From Mytilisepta virgata (Eukaryota > Mollusca > Bivalvia > Mytilida > Mytilidae), in assembly GCA_028015205.1 (NCBI GenBank), contig CM051508.1, positions 14,092,001 through 14,156,000 on the forward strand: a stretch of 64,000 nt of DNA, read 5' to 3'. The position numbers were made by a program, and so were the translations under genes. How positions within the stretch are numbered: position 1 is the first letter of the stretch; every line of letters begins with the position of its first letter. Below are positions 11,001-23,181 of the stretch, one piece after another. The notes below the pieces were generated by a model, which saw nothing but the letters and a program-made list of their open reading frames with translations, made no database searches and was not told the DNA's origin.

Positions 11001-11649
11001 GACATATACATTCATTTGTTATACATGTACCACAAAACGTATCATGACGAACTTCTATTAAAAATGAATTTTTAAGTAATGCCGCTTAATTACGTAAATA
11101 TATCTTATAACTACGAATTTAAAATTTGACGTCAACTTTTATTTTTCGCCAGGGTAAGTATCGACAACGGAAAACCGAAGCGACAAAACAGTTGCAAGTT
11201 TCCATAAAATCGAAATCCCAACAATAGACAAGATCAAGATAATGGAAGACAACAAACTAACACCACAAGAATACATATTTAACCAAAAGAATGAAAAAAG
11301 TATAGTAAACTTAGGGAAAAAAAACAAAACAAACAAACAAGACAGCACAGAAACTAAATAAGAACATAAAGAAGTTAATAATTATTATTTGCAATAAAAG
11401 ATATTTAGAATTAAAACAAATATTGTTTTCCAATTATTTATCAATTCTATTGTCAAGAGATGACGGGCTTTTGACAAATGTTTGAGGTCCGATGAATCTT
11501 TGATTAATATATGGCATTATATTATCCTTTGATAAATGTTTGACTTTTCTCTGAGTCATTCAACGAAAACATTCGAATGCAAATTATATATATTTAGGAA
11601 CTCGTGGAAAAATCTATGGAAATGTCACCATTTTTTTGAAATTGATGCT

Positions 11650-11980
11650 TATTCTATAAATATAATACAATACAACAAACAAATCCGTCAGAACAATCTT
11701 TTTTAACTGTCACTGCTGTTACTTTTAAATGATCGAAATATTCCGTTACCAAGTTTAAATACTCAATGTACATTGATTCTAAATATGACTGAACTTTAAA
11801 CTTGCCTTCAGTAGAAAGAACGCATATTATTTAGAACATTTAATTTAATGCATAATAATATACAGCGTTGACATCATGTTTAAGTTTATTTAAAACTGTT
11901 TTAAACGTTGTAAAATCATATAAAACCCTTTTGGAATATTTCACCTGCAAAACACCCTGAATTTAATCACAGTTTCTGAA
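11650..11980 (+). repeat. Direct repeat, copy 2 (partner 5715-6140), cut by a PLE
   Basis: Matches 5715-6140 up to CAGTTTCTGAA at about 11979, where the conserved 3' end of a PLE (minus strand) begins. Confidence 0.6.
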
Positions 11981-11984
11981 GAGG

Positions 11985-12822
11985 ACACATATACCTAAGG
12001 AGCTATCCAAACAACGTAATCCATTAGACAGACAAAACACAGGAAGACAAATGAACAACCACAAGCATAACAAATAATCACTGAAAACTAAAAAAAAACA
12101 ATGAACAACACGGACTCCTATTAAAACCAGGAGTGAACTCAGGTGCTCCGGAAGGGTAAGCAGTTCCGGCTCCGTATACGGCACCCGTCGTGAAGTTCAA
12201 CAAAGTCAATCCAGTGGTGGTCTCCAATCGGTGGAGGTACATGAAATGTAACGACAGTGGGAACAGGTCCAACATCATCTCAGATATTGGAACATTGTAA
12301 CGGTCAATAAATGCATGATGACGATCGTAAAATTTCCTAAGTGATGACATCAACTTATCGCTGATAAACCCCTGGTTCAGAAGCTTTTATGACAGCTGTA
12401 ACTCTCTTTGTCGGAAGACATGGTAACTCAGGCATGCCCTTAAATATCGGATAAGCTGAGAAACGTAGACGCCATATGCAGGCGGTGCTGGTATTGCTAC
12501 TCAATAAGGGAAAGTTAAAATAGGAAAGTCGAAGTTATCACGTTTGTCATAAAGTTTTGTCTTCAAATATCCCTCATGGTCTATTTCAAGAAACAATTCC
12601 AAACATGAAGCGGTGTATCTGTAGTATCCTTTATTTCAAGCTCGCTGGAGGTAGATGGGATGCAGAAAGTCTTGGAATTTGTCGTTTTTTAACGACAACA
12701 CGTCATCTATATAACGAAAAGTGAAATTAAAGGATCGGGCTAGTTTCTTTTTGTTTTCAAAGAGTAGCCCATGAATGAAGTCCGCCTCATATGAGTACAG
12801 AAATACGCCTCCATGACAAATG
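11985..12822 (-). pseudogene. Penelope-like element, C-terminal half of the reverse transcriptase and 3' end
   Basis: On the minus strand this runs from FLYSYEAD (about 12810) through an intact RYIDDVLS catalytic box (YIDD codons 12713-12702), the YPSELEIKDTTDT-like region, and RKFYDRHHAFIDRYNVPIS to the 3' noncoding end AGGTATATRTGTCC at about 11988. The frame is broken several times. It lies immediately next to the N-terminal half (12826-13612), which faces the opposite way. PLE reverse transcriptases prime on nicked or telomeric DNA. This copy is not functional. Confidence 0.8.
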
Positions 12823-12825
12823 TGT

Positions 12826-13612
12826 ACTTGTCCCAGTGGACAGAATCTGCGATAACATTGTTTTTGTCTGCAAGAACTATTATTTTGAGTGTCTTAGATA
12901 ACACTGAGGGTAACCCAACTTATAAACCGACCACACTCACAAAAAGGAAGTCCTTTGTAACCACAAGACAGTTCTTCATTCCTTTGCCATTTCTACAAAG
13001 GGTGAAGAAATGGACCTTCCTGCTCTTTATTGGATTCCTAAACTATATAAGAATCCGTGTATACAAAGGTTCATTGGGTCAGCTAATTGCTCTACAAAAC
13101 CCCTTTCAAAGATTGTAACATTCATATTGACATGTTTTAAAGAGGGCCTTCAGAATTAATGTGAAACATAATATTCCACCAGTGGCGTCAATCAGATGCG
13201 GATTCTTAAAAACTCAAAAAAATTACTACAATATCTAAAATCAAAATCTTTGGCTACACGCAACAGCATAACATCATTCTACTTCTCTACACTCTATACT
13301 TCCATACCACATTTTTAATTGAAAGATCGCTTAAAACCACTAGTTCTTTACTGTTTTTTTTCAAGAAAAATGGCCTAAGCAGGTTTAAATTTCTAGTTCT
13401 ATGTAGAGAAAAAGGCTTATTTCGTGAAGAACTACTGTGATTCTCACACAAAGTATTCTGAGAATGAAATTAAAAAGATGTTAGATTTTCTTATAGACAA
13501 CATATTTGTTGAAATTGGCTGTCTAAGTTTTCAACAAACAATCGGCATTCCAAGGGGAATCAACTATTCTCCTCTCCTTGCCGATCCGTTTCTATACTCT
13601 GTTCTAACATGC
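12826..13612 (+). pseudogene. Penelope-like element, N-terminal half of the reverse transcriptase (inverted)
   Basis: The plus strand encodes, across several frames, the PLE blocks NIVFVCKNYYFECL (about 12852), DLPALYWIPKLYKNPC-like (about 13013) and LDFLIDNIFVEIG then FQQTIGIPRG, ending at LLADPFLYS at about 13607. After that the PLE homology stops. The neighbouring opposite-strand half resumes at the same FLYS codons, so the two halves look like one copy split and partly inverted during insertion. Frameshifts and stops make it a pseudogene. Confidence 0.8.
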
Positions 13613-13784
13613 ATAAAGTAATTTTCAATCATAGCCAATATTTGGTTGAAAAAAATTTACAGCCATATTTGTTTGTATCTAAATTTGGTAAACACACAAT
13701 TCACACAGGAACATTTCATTGAATTCAAATGTGAACTTACTCTGCATATAAACAAGTAATAAATATCCAAACCATAACAAATTG

Positions 13785-14560
13785 TTATGAATTAGAGCGA
13801 TAATTGGGCATGACTAACAGTATTTAAAAAATGGATGTGAATTACTTTACCACAAAAATGAAGAAAATTCCGATGTCGGACATATTTATATTTATTGCAG
13901 GGTGTACAATATATAAAGAACAGATAGAGTTGTGAGTTACTGAGAAACAGACCTTATCCTAAAGAATGCATGTTAAAACTGGCCCATGAAAATGAAGTAG
14001 AGTTCAGATGACCTAAATATATGCTTCTAACAGTAAATTAAGTCCCGTAATAAAATAAAGTAAGTCCGTGTTTTGAATTTTATTGGAACATTTAGTCCCA
14101 GGATTAATTTACCTAGGAAAATAAGCCCATAATTAGTAATATATGTCCGGCATCAGTCATAGAAAAATTGTTTCATGGACTAATTGGAACGTCACAACAG
14201 TTGTTTTATTCGTGGGGGATTCATATTCGTATTAAATCAGTTCACAATTATCCAAATTTAAACTAGTGAGAATGATACAGTAAATTTAATCCTGTAGTAA
14301 AATATTTCCCTAGGACTTTGTTTCCTAGTAAAGAAAATCCGTGTATTGACAATAGATGATTTTTTCAACTCAGTTTTCAAGGCAGGAGTGAAATGTGTTC
14401 ACCACAAAATATTAAGACTGTTGTATTGAGTGCCTTTCATAATGAATGTTAAAGATCTTATCAACATAACATTAGCTAGAACTCAAGGCAATAAAAATAT
14501 GAAAAATATATAAGTCAATAATCAATTTAATAATAAACATGATAATATTTTATAATTTTA
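13785..14560 (-). repeat. Inverted repeat, right copy (partner 7660-8410)
   Basis: Reverse-complement partner of 7660-8410. It includes an extra internal unit (TTTAGTCCCAGGATTAATTTAC, about 14092-14113) and further CCTAGTAAA/CCTAGGAAA motifs. Confidence 0.7.
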
Positions 14561-14794
14561 TTTCAGATGGACCTCTTTTCCTAGTAAATGTTTGTTAATT
14601 TCTATCTATTCAATTCAAAATGAATATAATTAATATAATTTATCTGTAATAAATTCCAATTTTCCTTCATATTCATTTTCCACAATATATCATATTTCAG
14701 AAGTATTTAATTTTTAATTTTTTTTCATAATACATCACACTTAAGATGGACTTATTTTCCTAGTTATTTTTTCCAACAATTTTTCCAGTAAAAT

Positions 14795-15070
14795 TGACTA
14801 AGATTACTATTAGTTGGAATGTTTTCACTTGAAAAATTTGTCACCATGGATCTATTTCACTAGGGACATTCGTCCACCCGTACTTATTTTACTAGAACCA
14901 AATTATCACTTACATGTACACCTTACATGGAATATATATATCAAATATAGCTGACCTAAAATTGATATTTACTGATAAATAGCACTAATCCAACAACTTT
15001 GCCATTTAAGTGAGAAAATGAGGTCAATAACATGTGTGGACATGGAATTCCTCTAAAAGAATCTTCATAC
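14795..15070 (-). repeat. Inverted repeat (partner 9560-9910) with degenerate downstream units
   Basis: Reverse-complement partner of 9560-9910. Beyond it, 15070-15440 shows weakly repeated units with GTGGACATG and CAAATATAGTTGAA motifs and a GGTCAAGCTCAGGTGACAATGACA segment like units at 33.3-33.9 kb. Confidence 0.55.
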
Positions 15071-16299
15071 CAAATATAGTTGAATTACCATGCAGTATAA
15101 CGTTTACCTGACCACCGAGGAAGCATGTAAAGGTGGACATGCATTCTTCTAAACGGATCTAAATATCAAACATAGTTTACATACCCTGAATAAATTCTTA
15201 GAAACATATATAATCTAACGAATTTCACCAAACCACTGGAACGTTAAAATGAGGTTGGCATGAAAAACCTGTTAGATGAAGAACGAATATGAATACACAT
15301 ATAGTTGAACGAGCTAACATAGTTACCGAGAAACAGATCTTATCCAAAAACTTTACCTTGACCATTAGTGAATGAAAAGGTCAAGCTCAGGTGACAATGA
15401 CAGGCTTAAAATTTGTTTAACTTAAGTGAAGCCTTGTCACTATTGATATCAAAGCAATCCCTCTAACCTAACAGTCGCATTTGTCCCAGATGTGACAATG
15501 TGACAATAATGTACAACCAATTAAGTTCATTTACAACAATACACATACAAATATGGGTATTCTTATGATTTTATTCTATTGATTATTAAAAATGATAATA
15601 TTTTCTGAATCTTAAAACACATCAATTTTCCAATGAATTATTTCCAACTAAATATATAAAAACGTTCTATCGGTTACATTCTCCAAAAGTGATGTGTCTT
15701 CTTGGTAATTCAAGAAAATCATTTTTGACCTTTTTCTCGTGTACCAAAACATTCTTTTTTTTCCTTAAAATTTGTCATATATCCTTTTAACGAGTCTTGG
15801 TATTAAACTGAAATATCCAGGAAAACACCAGCAATGTCACTGTGTACTTAGAATTTCAATCCATTTAGTAAATTTAAAATTCAATCTTTTGTTTAAAACT
15901 GTTGATATCGAACAATGAATAATACATTTTAGAAATTGCCAAGTTCAGTTTCCGTCATCTGAAGTCTGTCCAATTCAGTAACTAATACATTTTTACTTTA
16001 ATATTCAATTTTCAACGGGCCCTTGGCTGGAAGTTTATGTTCTATAAAAAAGGACAATTTAATTAAATGCACATATACATAAAAACATTGTTAAATTACA
16101 AATTATATTATCCCGTGATGTTTATTAGAAATTAACACATTTTCGTTGTTCATATTTATAACCTGCAATGGTGTCATATGTGAATCAAAGGCTTCGGCAA
16201 GCGCAGCATGATAGGACCAAACTCTCCTGTATCTCAAGAACGTAAGATAATAAAAATATGTTGACATACTACATGACATACTACATAAAGTACTCATCA
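15071..16299. other. No gene seen
   Basis: Degenerate repeat units to about 15440, then AT-rich sequence with only short unrecognised frames. Confidence 0.5.
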
Positions 16300-16780
16300 A
16301 GATGCATTAAAGAAAAACTGTCAATTGGAACTGGATGAAAAATAAAAAAAATATGTTGTCTCCAAAATGCTAACTTTGACACCTTGTTTCTCAAAAAATG
16401 AAATGCTTATAAAAACATCAACCAAGGTGAATTAAAAGAAAAAAATCCCCATTAAAATTGGATGAAAAATAAAAAAAATACATATCAAGGCACACTGTCT
16501 TTTTGGCCCTTTAAACCCCTTATATCTCAAAAACTGTAAATAGAAGAAATTTGTAAACATACTAATGGAAACACTCATCAAGATGATCTAAAAAGAAAAA
16601 ACCCTTAAAATGGGATGAAAAATACAAATTTTAAGGTTCCTGCAAAATGTTTGCCCCTTTAATCCCTTTTATCTCGATCTGCAACGACAAATCTAGTATA
16701 GAAATGCCGTGAGTAAATGTAAGTGAAATTCTTATGAAGAAACATTAAAAACAATCATCAAAATCGGATAAGAAATAAAA
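16300..16780 (+). repeat. Ancient tandem repeat, about 128-152-bp unit
   Basis: Four diverged units share ACTCATCAAGATG, AAAAGAAAAAA and TTGGATGAAAAATAAAAA. The GGATGAAAAAT motif recurs at about 16333, 16460, 16613 and (diverged) 16765. TATCTCAAAAACTG-type segments lie between. No coding potential is seen. Confidence 0.6.
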
Positions 16781-16899
16781 AAGTTTCCAAAAGTAAGGGT
16801 TTTTTTGTCCCTATGATCTCTTAAACTATAAAAGATAATGTAAATTTTTTTTTCAAGGAACATTATAAACCAAAAATCATAAAATTTGGAAAGTTTATG

Positions 16900-18690
16900 A
16901 AAAAACACTTTAAAGACCCCCAGAAAAAAACATGAGGGCCAGATTTCCAAAAATCAATCCCAACCTGTATTTTTTATGGGAGACCATTGTTGTAAAATAT
17001 CATAAGGATATGTTCAATAGAACAAAAGTAAATGAGCGAAAACCTAACTGTTCACGGTCGCCGACAGGCTCATGCAATAATACGACCGCAAACATTTCCG
17101 GTCATATAAAAATTTGAGAAAATATGTGAAATAGAACAAAATAAAACTTTAACCAAAGACAATCTTGCATAAAATTTACGTTACAGGGTCTCAAATGTTG
17201 ATGAGTTTAGTAATGCAATACTTTCAGAAAAAGATAAAAGTAATATTAACCCTTTATGCTAAATGCCTTCTGTCAGGAAAGATTACTCATGCATATGGGA
17301 GAAAATTCCAATGCCCAAAATAATTTTCTGACTGTAACTACATGTAGTACTGTATATTGAATGTTATATTAAATGATGCATCTGTACAACATGTTATGAA
17401 TTTTTGGCATTATTGTACAGTAAATGGTGTGAAGTACATGTACGTGTATAAGACTGAATTATGCAGAATTTGTTCCTGGTTATAAACAAAATCCACCTAT
17501 ATATTTAACAGCAAATTCAGTCGTACAAGAAATAATGATATCTTTCAACCAGATCTCATTTCTCAGATTATATACCAATATTTCCCATCAGAGTTACACA
17601 TGACAAAGCGTGAGGCTGTAAAAGAAGATAAGGTTCAAACTATTAATTAGAGTGAAAATGTGAAAACCTATCAAAATGTCTAAATTTAGCTGAAAATACT
17701 TTTTTGACTGTGTATTCTCAATTTTTGTGGAACATATGTATACGTGAATGCAATATATTAATAAATATAAAACAGGTTTTTATTGCGCCTCTGCAATACC
17801 TCTTAATTTATTCCGCTATATAAATTTCCCCAGTGTTTGTCAATTTTCAAAATATCAGCCAACACATCATTAAAAATGTGAAGTTGTGCAATAGCCATAT
17901 ATCGCTGTAAAGCACAGAGACATCCAATTTTAAAATGATGTTATTTATATAATTCATATTGTATTAAATAATTACTGCTATAGATTGTTCTTTACAATTC
18001 ATACAACTTTTTTTACATTGCAACAGATTTGTGAATTGTTTTACTCCACGACCAATTGATTTTTGATCTGTACAATTAGATCTACTAAAGTATAGAGTTA
18101 ACCAATATACATGAAGCTGTTTCTTTACAAGGCCAGGTATAGATGCAAGATTTGCTGTATCCAAAACTTAACGTTTGACACATTTTTCAGATTAGTTTAT
18201 TGTGTTTGAAATCTTTCAGTACATTACGAATAACATGTTTTCTATGCTATGTTTTATCCGATAGCTTTTAACAATTCCTGGGATCTCTGAATCATTGCAT
18301 TCTGGCACTTGGCACTAGTCATTTTGGTATGAAATTGTAAGCATATTGTGGAACTTGCCTTATCTCTGCTTAAGACATTCAAGAACATATTCATATGAAA
18401 CAATTTAAATGTAGAGATCTGGCACATTTTTAAACATATAAATCTGAAATACTTAGTATATTTGGCCTTCACAGAAGCAGTCACTGAAAGCTAAATGCGA
18501 ACATAGTAAGGGGTAGTTTTTCATGTAAACTGTAATTCCTTCTATATATCATCACTCAGAGATACAAACTATATATGTTATTCAGAAAGTTTGTGGTGCT
18601 TTTTTCAGAAATGAAGTCGCCAGTCAAACGTCGCACAATTTCTCATGTATAGTATAGGTCTAAGAGGCCTTATTTATCATAGATATAACT
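16900..18690. other. No gene seen
   Basis: AT-rich DNA with short open frames on both strands and no recognisable domain, RNA gene or repeat boundary. Confidence 0.5.
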
Positions 18691-20600
18691 TGTAAAATAG
18701 AGAATGGAAACGGGGAATGTGTCGTAGAGACAACAGCCCGACAAAAAAGAGCAGAAAACAGCCCAAGGCTATCAATGGGTCTTCAACGCATCGAAAAAAT
18801 CCCACACCCAGAGGCGGGCTTCAGCTGGCCCTAAACAATAATGCATACTAGTTCAGCAAAATGGACGGCACACTAAACTCCGAAACATACAAATGACAAA
18901 AAGAAAAAACACACACAAGACACCCAAAGACTAGAGGTTCCTGATTTGAGACAGGTGGGTTAAACATATTTTGTGAAATTTCACCCCCCTAACTATACTT
19001 CTAGCCAATGATGAATAAATAAACACTCATCAATACACACAGAAAAACTCAGTTCAAAAGATGTCCGATGATAAAAAAGGTAACAGAATAAACTAAGCAA
19101 AATGACAATGATCAATATATATCAACAAAGGACTACTACCAGTTACTGACATGCCAGCTCCAGACCTCAATTAAACTGATCGATCGATAAATGTTTTATC
19201 ATATATAAAATCAGCTACATCCCTCCAGTAAGGGGTTTAGTTTGATACAATTATACGAGAAGAACATAACCCGTATCATGCCAACAACTGGTTTCAGTAT
19301 CGTAACTATATCTCTTGTGGATAAGTCTGTTTAAAGGTTTGATTAGCTTTTCAGATGAATGGCATTTTTGTACTTTGCATAGAATATTACCATAAAAGAT
19401 GGGACGTGAAATACCTGAACATATATTGTTTGTTTAGTTAGGGTTTTGCGGCGTTTTCAGCACATTTGGCTATTTCGTGGCGGTCAGTTTTTATTAGTGG
19501 AGGAAGCCGGAGTACCCGACAGAACCACCGACCTTCGGTAGGAAATTTACCTGAACATATAAGATGTTTGCACGTTGATTTATATTTACGAATGAGGTGC
19601 TTGTACCGATGATAAAATTTAGTAAAAGTTTTGACAAGTTTGTGATATCGAAATCCCTGGTTTAAACATTTTTTCAGTAATACAGATTTTTTTCGTTAAA
19701 ATCAAATAGGTTGTTAGATACATGTACACGTTCGAATCGAACAAATTGAGATATATAAACACCAAACGATGGTGCCAAGGTAACGTCGCCATCTAAAAAC
19801 GGATAATTAACAATGGGAAATGAAAAATCATATATTTTCGTAAATTTTAGTATTAAGCTTCCCGTCATAGATAAAGATATGAAGATCCAGGAAAGGGCAG
19901 TGTTAAGTGTTAGTATTAGCTTTATTTAAAGTAAGTTCAATACGATAATTCTCCTTAATGTACATTTGTACCAACTGAAGTCGTCATTATTGACAGTCAA
20001 AATATCATCCAAATATCTAAAAGTGTTATTAAATTGTTGTATCGAATGTTGTTTCGTTGGGTCTTTGCTGATTTTAGACATAGATTGAGATTCTTAGCAA
20101 TACAGAAACAGGTCCGCAATAAGTGGTGCGCAATTAGTCCCCATTGGAATTACGATAACTTGGCGATATACGGGATATCCATAGCGAATAATAATGTTAT
20201 CTAGTAAAAATTCAAGTGTAGTTATATCAAAGCAGGTCAAATTTGTTTGTCGTTACTAAAAATAACCTTAAAGTGTTTGAACATAAATATTCACATTCTG
20301 ACTTTTTAAATGCCCATTTAATTAGGTATGTGATTTTTTCTTAATGAGATTATGGGGCAAAGTGGTATATAAGGTATAAAAATCAAAACTTTGAACATAT
20401 TCAAAATCACCAATATGAGTATGGAATTTATCAAGTAATTCCAACGAAATTTTAACACCCCAAAAGTAATTAGTACCACTATTTTCGTAAACCTTATTTG
20501 ATTGTACCAAGTGTACTAGTAAGTAGAAGAGACAGTTTAGTAGTGGAACAATGGCTTGAAGTCCAGATTAATCTATATTTGTAGATGTAAGATGTTTTGT
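18690..20600 (-). mobile_element. Penelope-like element, second subfamily, with long 3' region and a nested SINE
   Basis: The minus strand carries reverse-transcriptase blocks in order: YENSGTNYFWGVK and FDFYTLYTTLPHNL (20510-20330), QVIVIPMGTNCAPLIADL-like (about 20180-20100), FRYLDDILTVNND with YLDD codons at about 20017-20006, and FSFPIVNYPFLDGDV then FGVYISQFVRF (19840-19730). It continues downstream into a long noncoding stretch ending near GAAACGGGGAATGTGTC at about 18710. I associate the whole order with an abundant mussel repeat. Stops and frameshifts interrupt the frame, for example around 19900-20100. It differs from the YIDD-type copies elsewhere, so at least two PLE lineages are present. 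A SINE sits at 19426-19548. Confidence 0.75.
19426..19548 (-). mobile_element. Short headless SINE with 13-bp target-site duplication
   Basis: The minus strand reads TTTCCTACCGAAGGTCGGTGG, then CCGGCTTCC, CCACTAATA and the core CGCCACGAAATAGCC, ending in an AAACAAACA-type tail. It is flanked by perfect 13-bp duplications, ACCTGAACATATA, at 19413-19425 and 19549-19561. The insertion lies inside the PLE. The segment equals only the central and 3' part of the tRNA-headed SINE at 41979-42220, and it starts at the same point as the copy at 51659-51788. Confidence 0.85.
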
Positions 20601-22182
20601 TCGGCTTCGGAAGTCACAGCATCAAAGTTAAATGATTTAAATAGGGATGACATGAAAGGACATGGCAGCCGTTATAGAAATAGGTGCAGAATATGAATAG
20701 ATATTCGTAAAACCTAATCTTTGAACTTAGAATACATTACTTTTGTCACATGCCAAATTTTGTAGAAAACAAGGCTTTCCTCTCTAATAAGCCCATAACC
20801 ACAATTATTGGACACGTTTCGTCACAAATATAATCCCCTCTGTGAATATAATGTATTTATTTTATGCCCCTTATAAAAAGTATTTTGAACTGGTTTATGT
20901 TAAATTTATAGTAGAATGTTCTAAAGTTTTGAAAATTTTGCATGAGCTTTTAAAGTAAAAGTGGTTATTTGCTCAGATGGAAAACTGTCAATATTTATGT
21001 TGTCGTTAGCTTTTTTATCAACAATTCTGCTACCCTAGGAGATAGTTTTGCCAATATTTTAACTTAGCACTGACGAATATTTAAAAAAGTTTGATATCAT
21101 TATTGGAATTAAGTATACTTTGAAAAGTTTGAGCCGATGAAAATTTTTTCAATTCAATTTTATGTTAATATAAAATTCACTATAAAATAATTGTGGTCTC
21201 GGACCTATTTTGAATGTTCACAGTCTAGATGTCTGCCTTGAGGAATACTTAGAGCAGATTGAAATACTTCATTGACTGACGAAGTGTCAAGTTCCTAATT
21301 GTAATCCTTTGGTTGCAAATATACACTTATTCAAAACAAAATATGAAAACTACTGACAATGGGCTAAAAAGTGTAACCTTGCCTTCAAACCCGGGGGAGG
21401 GGGGGGGGGTATAACAATGATCTACCATTTTCTTTTATTCGATGTTGTTTAAATATACTAACAAAATTATTCTTTTCAATACTCTCAAATAAGCTTAAAT
21501 TAGGACCAAGAAAAGAAACCTGCCCGGGGTTAGGGCACGTTGTCATCACGCACATTCCGTACATTTATTAGATTCTTGCTACATACAAACGCTACCTTAA
21601 TATACGTTATCACCATAATCATTGTTGTATCAGCTAAAAGTGCACAAAAATGCCTGGATCAATGTAGTTTCTTTTCCCGTGTTGATTGTCAGTTGCAAGG
21701 TGCGATGTCAGATTCAGTTATCCATATATGGAAAATAAACCCTGCCTTCTTGGATTGATGGACTGGTCAGATTTTACCACTTCGTAGCCTTTCTCTCAGA
21801 AACCAGACATGCTTCAAGATACACGATGTATGAGTATACGCTATATCATCATACTGTATCAATCCCAATAAAATATTAATCGAAGTTTTGAGTAATAATG
21901 TTTCTGACGGAACGACGCAGGAATTGACGGCTGTGATGTAGCACGCCATTACTCATCAATATTCATTTAATTAGCAGGAGTTATCTCCCCATGACTAAAT
22001 TCGGAACATGTTGCTTTAACATATATCCATAATTGAGAGGAGTTTTAATTAAAAAGAAATATTAAATATATGAAACAGAAGTTCAAAATATGAGGGAAAC
22101 CATATGTACTCAGCGTTTAAAACTAGTCACGATTTTAATGAATAACATGTACCTACATCTTTAGACATTCTAAAAAAAAGGA
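20600..22182. other. No gene seen
   Basis: AT-rich sequence with a G-run near 21396-21410. Short open frames only, no recognised family. Confidence 0.5.
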
Positions 22183-23118
22183 CAAATATACCTAAGGAGC
22201 AATCAAAAAAACGTAATCCATTGGACAGACAAACCCGGGAAGACAAACGAACAACCACAAGCACAACAAATAAACACAGAAAACTGAAAACAATGAACAA
22301 CACGAACTCCTATAAAAACCAGGAGTGAACCCAGGTGCTCCGGAAGGGTAAGCAGTTCCTGCTCCGTATACGGCACCCGTCGTGAAGTTCAACAAAGTCA
22401 ATCCGGTGGAAGTCACAAATCGTAGGAGGCACATGAAAGGTTACGACAGTGGGAACAGGTCCAACATCATCTTAGATATTGGAACACTGTAATGGTCAAT
22501 CAATTCATGATGACGACCGTAAAATTTCTTAAGTGATGACATCAACTTATCCCTGATAAAACCCTGGTTAAGAAGCTTTTGTGACAGCAGTAATCCTCTT
22601 TAAAACAGACAAGAAGATTTTTAAAATAATTTCCCATAGGGTCCTATGTTAAACTAAGTTTGGCTGTGACAGGCATATTGGTTGAACGTCCAGGTCCTTG
22701 GACACAATTCGGAACACGGACCATCTAAGGCCCATTGCTGCTAAATTCCAATTGGATCAGTAGTTTCAGACAAGAGGATATTTAAATTAATTTTATTGGA
22801 ACACTGCACTGGTCAATCAATTCGTGATTACGACCGTAAAATTTCCTAAGTGATGATATCAACTTATCCCTGGTAAAACCGTAGTTTAGAAGGCTTTGTG
22901 TTAGCAGTAATGCTCAATCGAAAGTCAGGGTATCCCACGCATACCCTTCAACATCATATAACTTGAGAAACGTAGACGCCATATGCAGGCGATGCTGGTA
23001 TATTGCTACTGAAGAAGGGAAAGTTAAAAACAGGAAAGTTGAATATTTCACGTTAGTTTTGTCTTCAAATGTCACGCATTGTCTATTTCAAGAAACACAT
23101 TAAAATATGAAGCGGACC
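22183..23118 (-). pseudogene. Penelope-like element 3' half with internal duplication and repeat insertion
   Basis: The conserved 3' end AGGTATATTTGTCC lies at about 22183-22196, followed on the minus strand by the TGLTLLNFTTGAVYGAGTAYPS frame (22420-22300), the HHELIDHYSVPI-like region, and upstream PLE sequence to about 23118. A segment of about 115 bp (22480-22595) is repeated at about 22798-22910. The two copies are separated by a 178-bp unit of another repeat family. No YIDD region remains. Confidence 0.75.
22613..22790 (+). repeat. Unit of the 167-bp dispersed repeat inside a PLE
   Basis: GTCCTATGTTAAACTAAGTT, GACACAATTCGGAACA and CAATTGGATCAGTAGTTTC match units at 2640-3000. It is bounded on both sides by a duplicated PLE segment, as if inserted with a long duplication or joined by recombination. 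Confidence 0.6.
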
Positions 23119-23181
23119 TCGAATAAATTCTGGCTTCTAAATATAAGCCAGTTATTTAAAGAAGTATCGGATCCGCATCCG

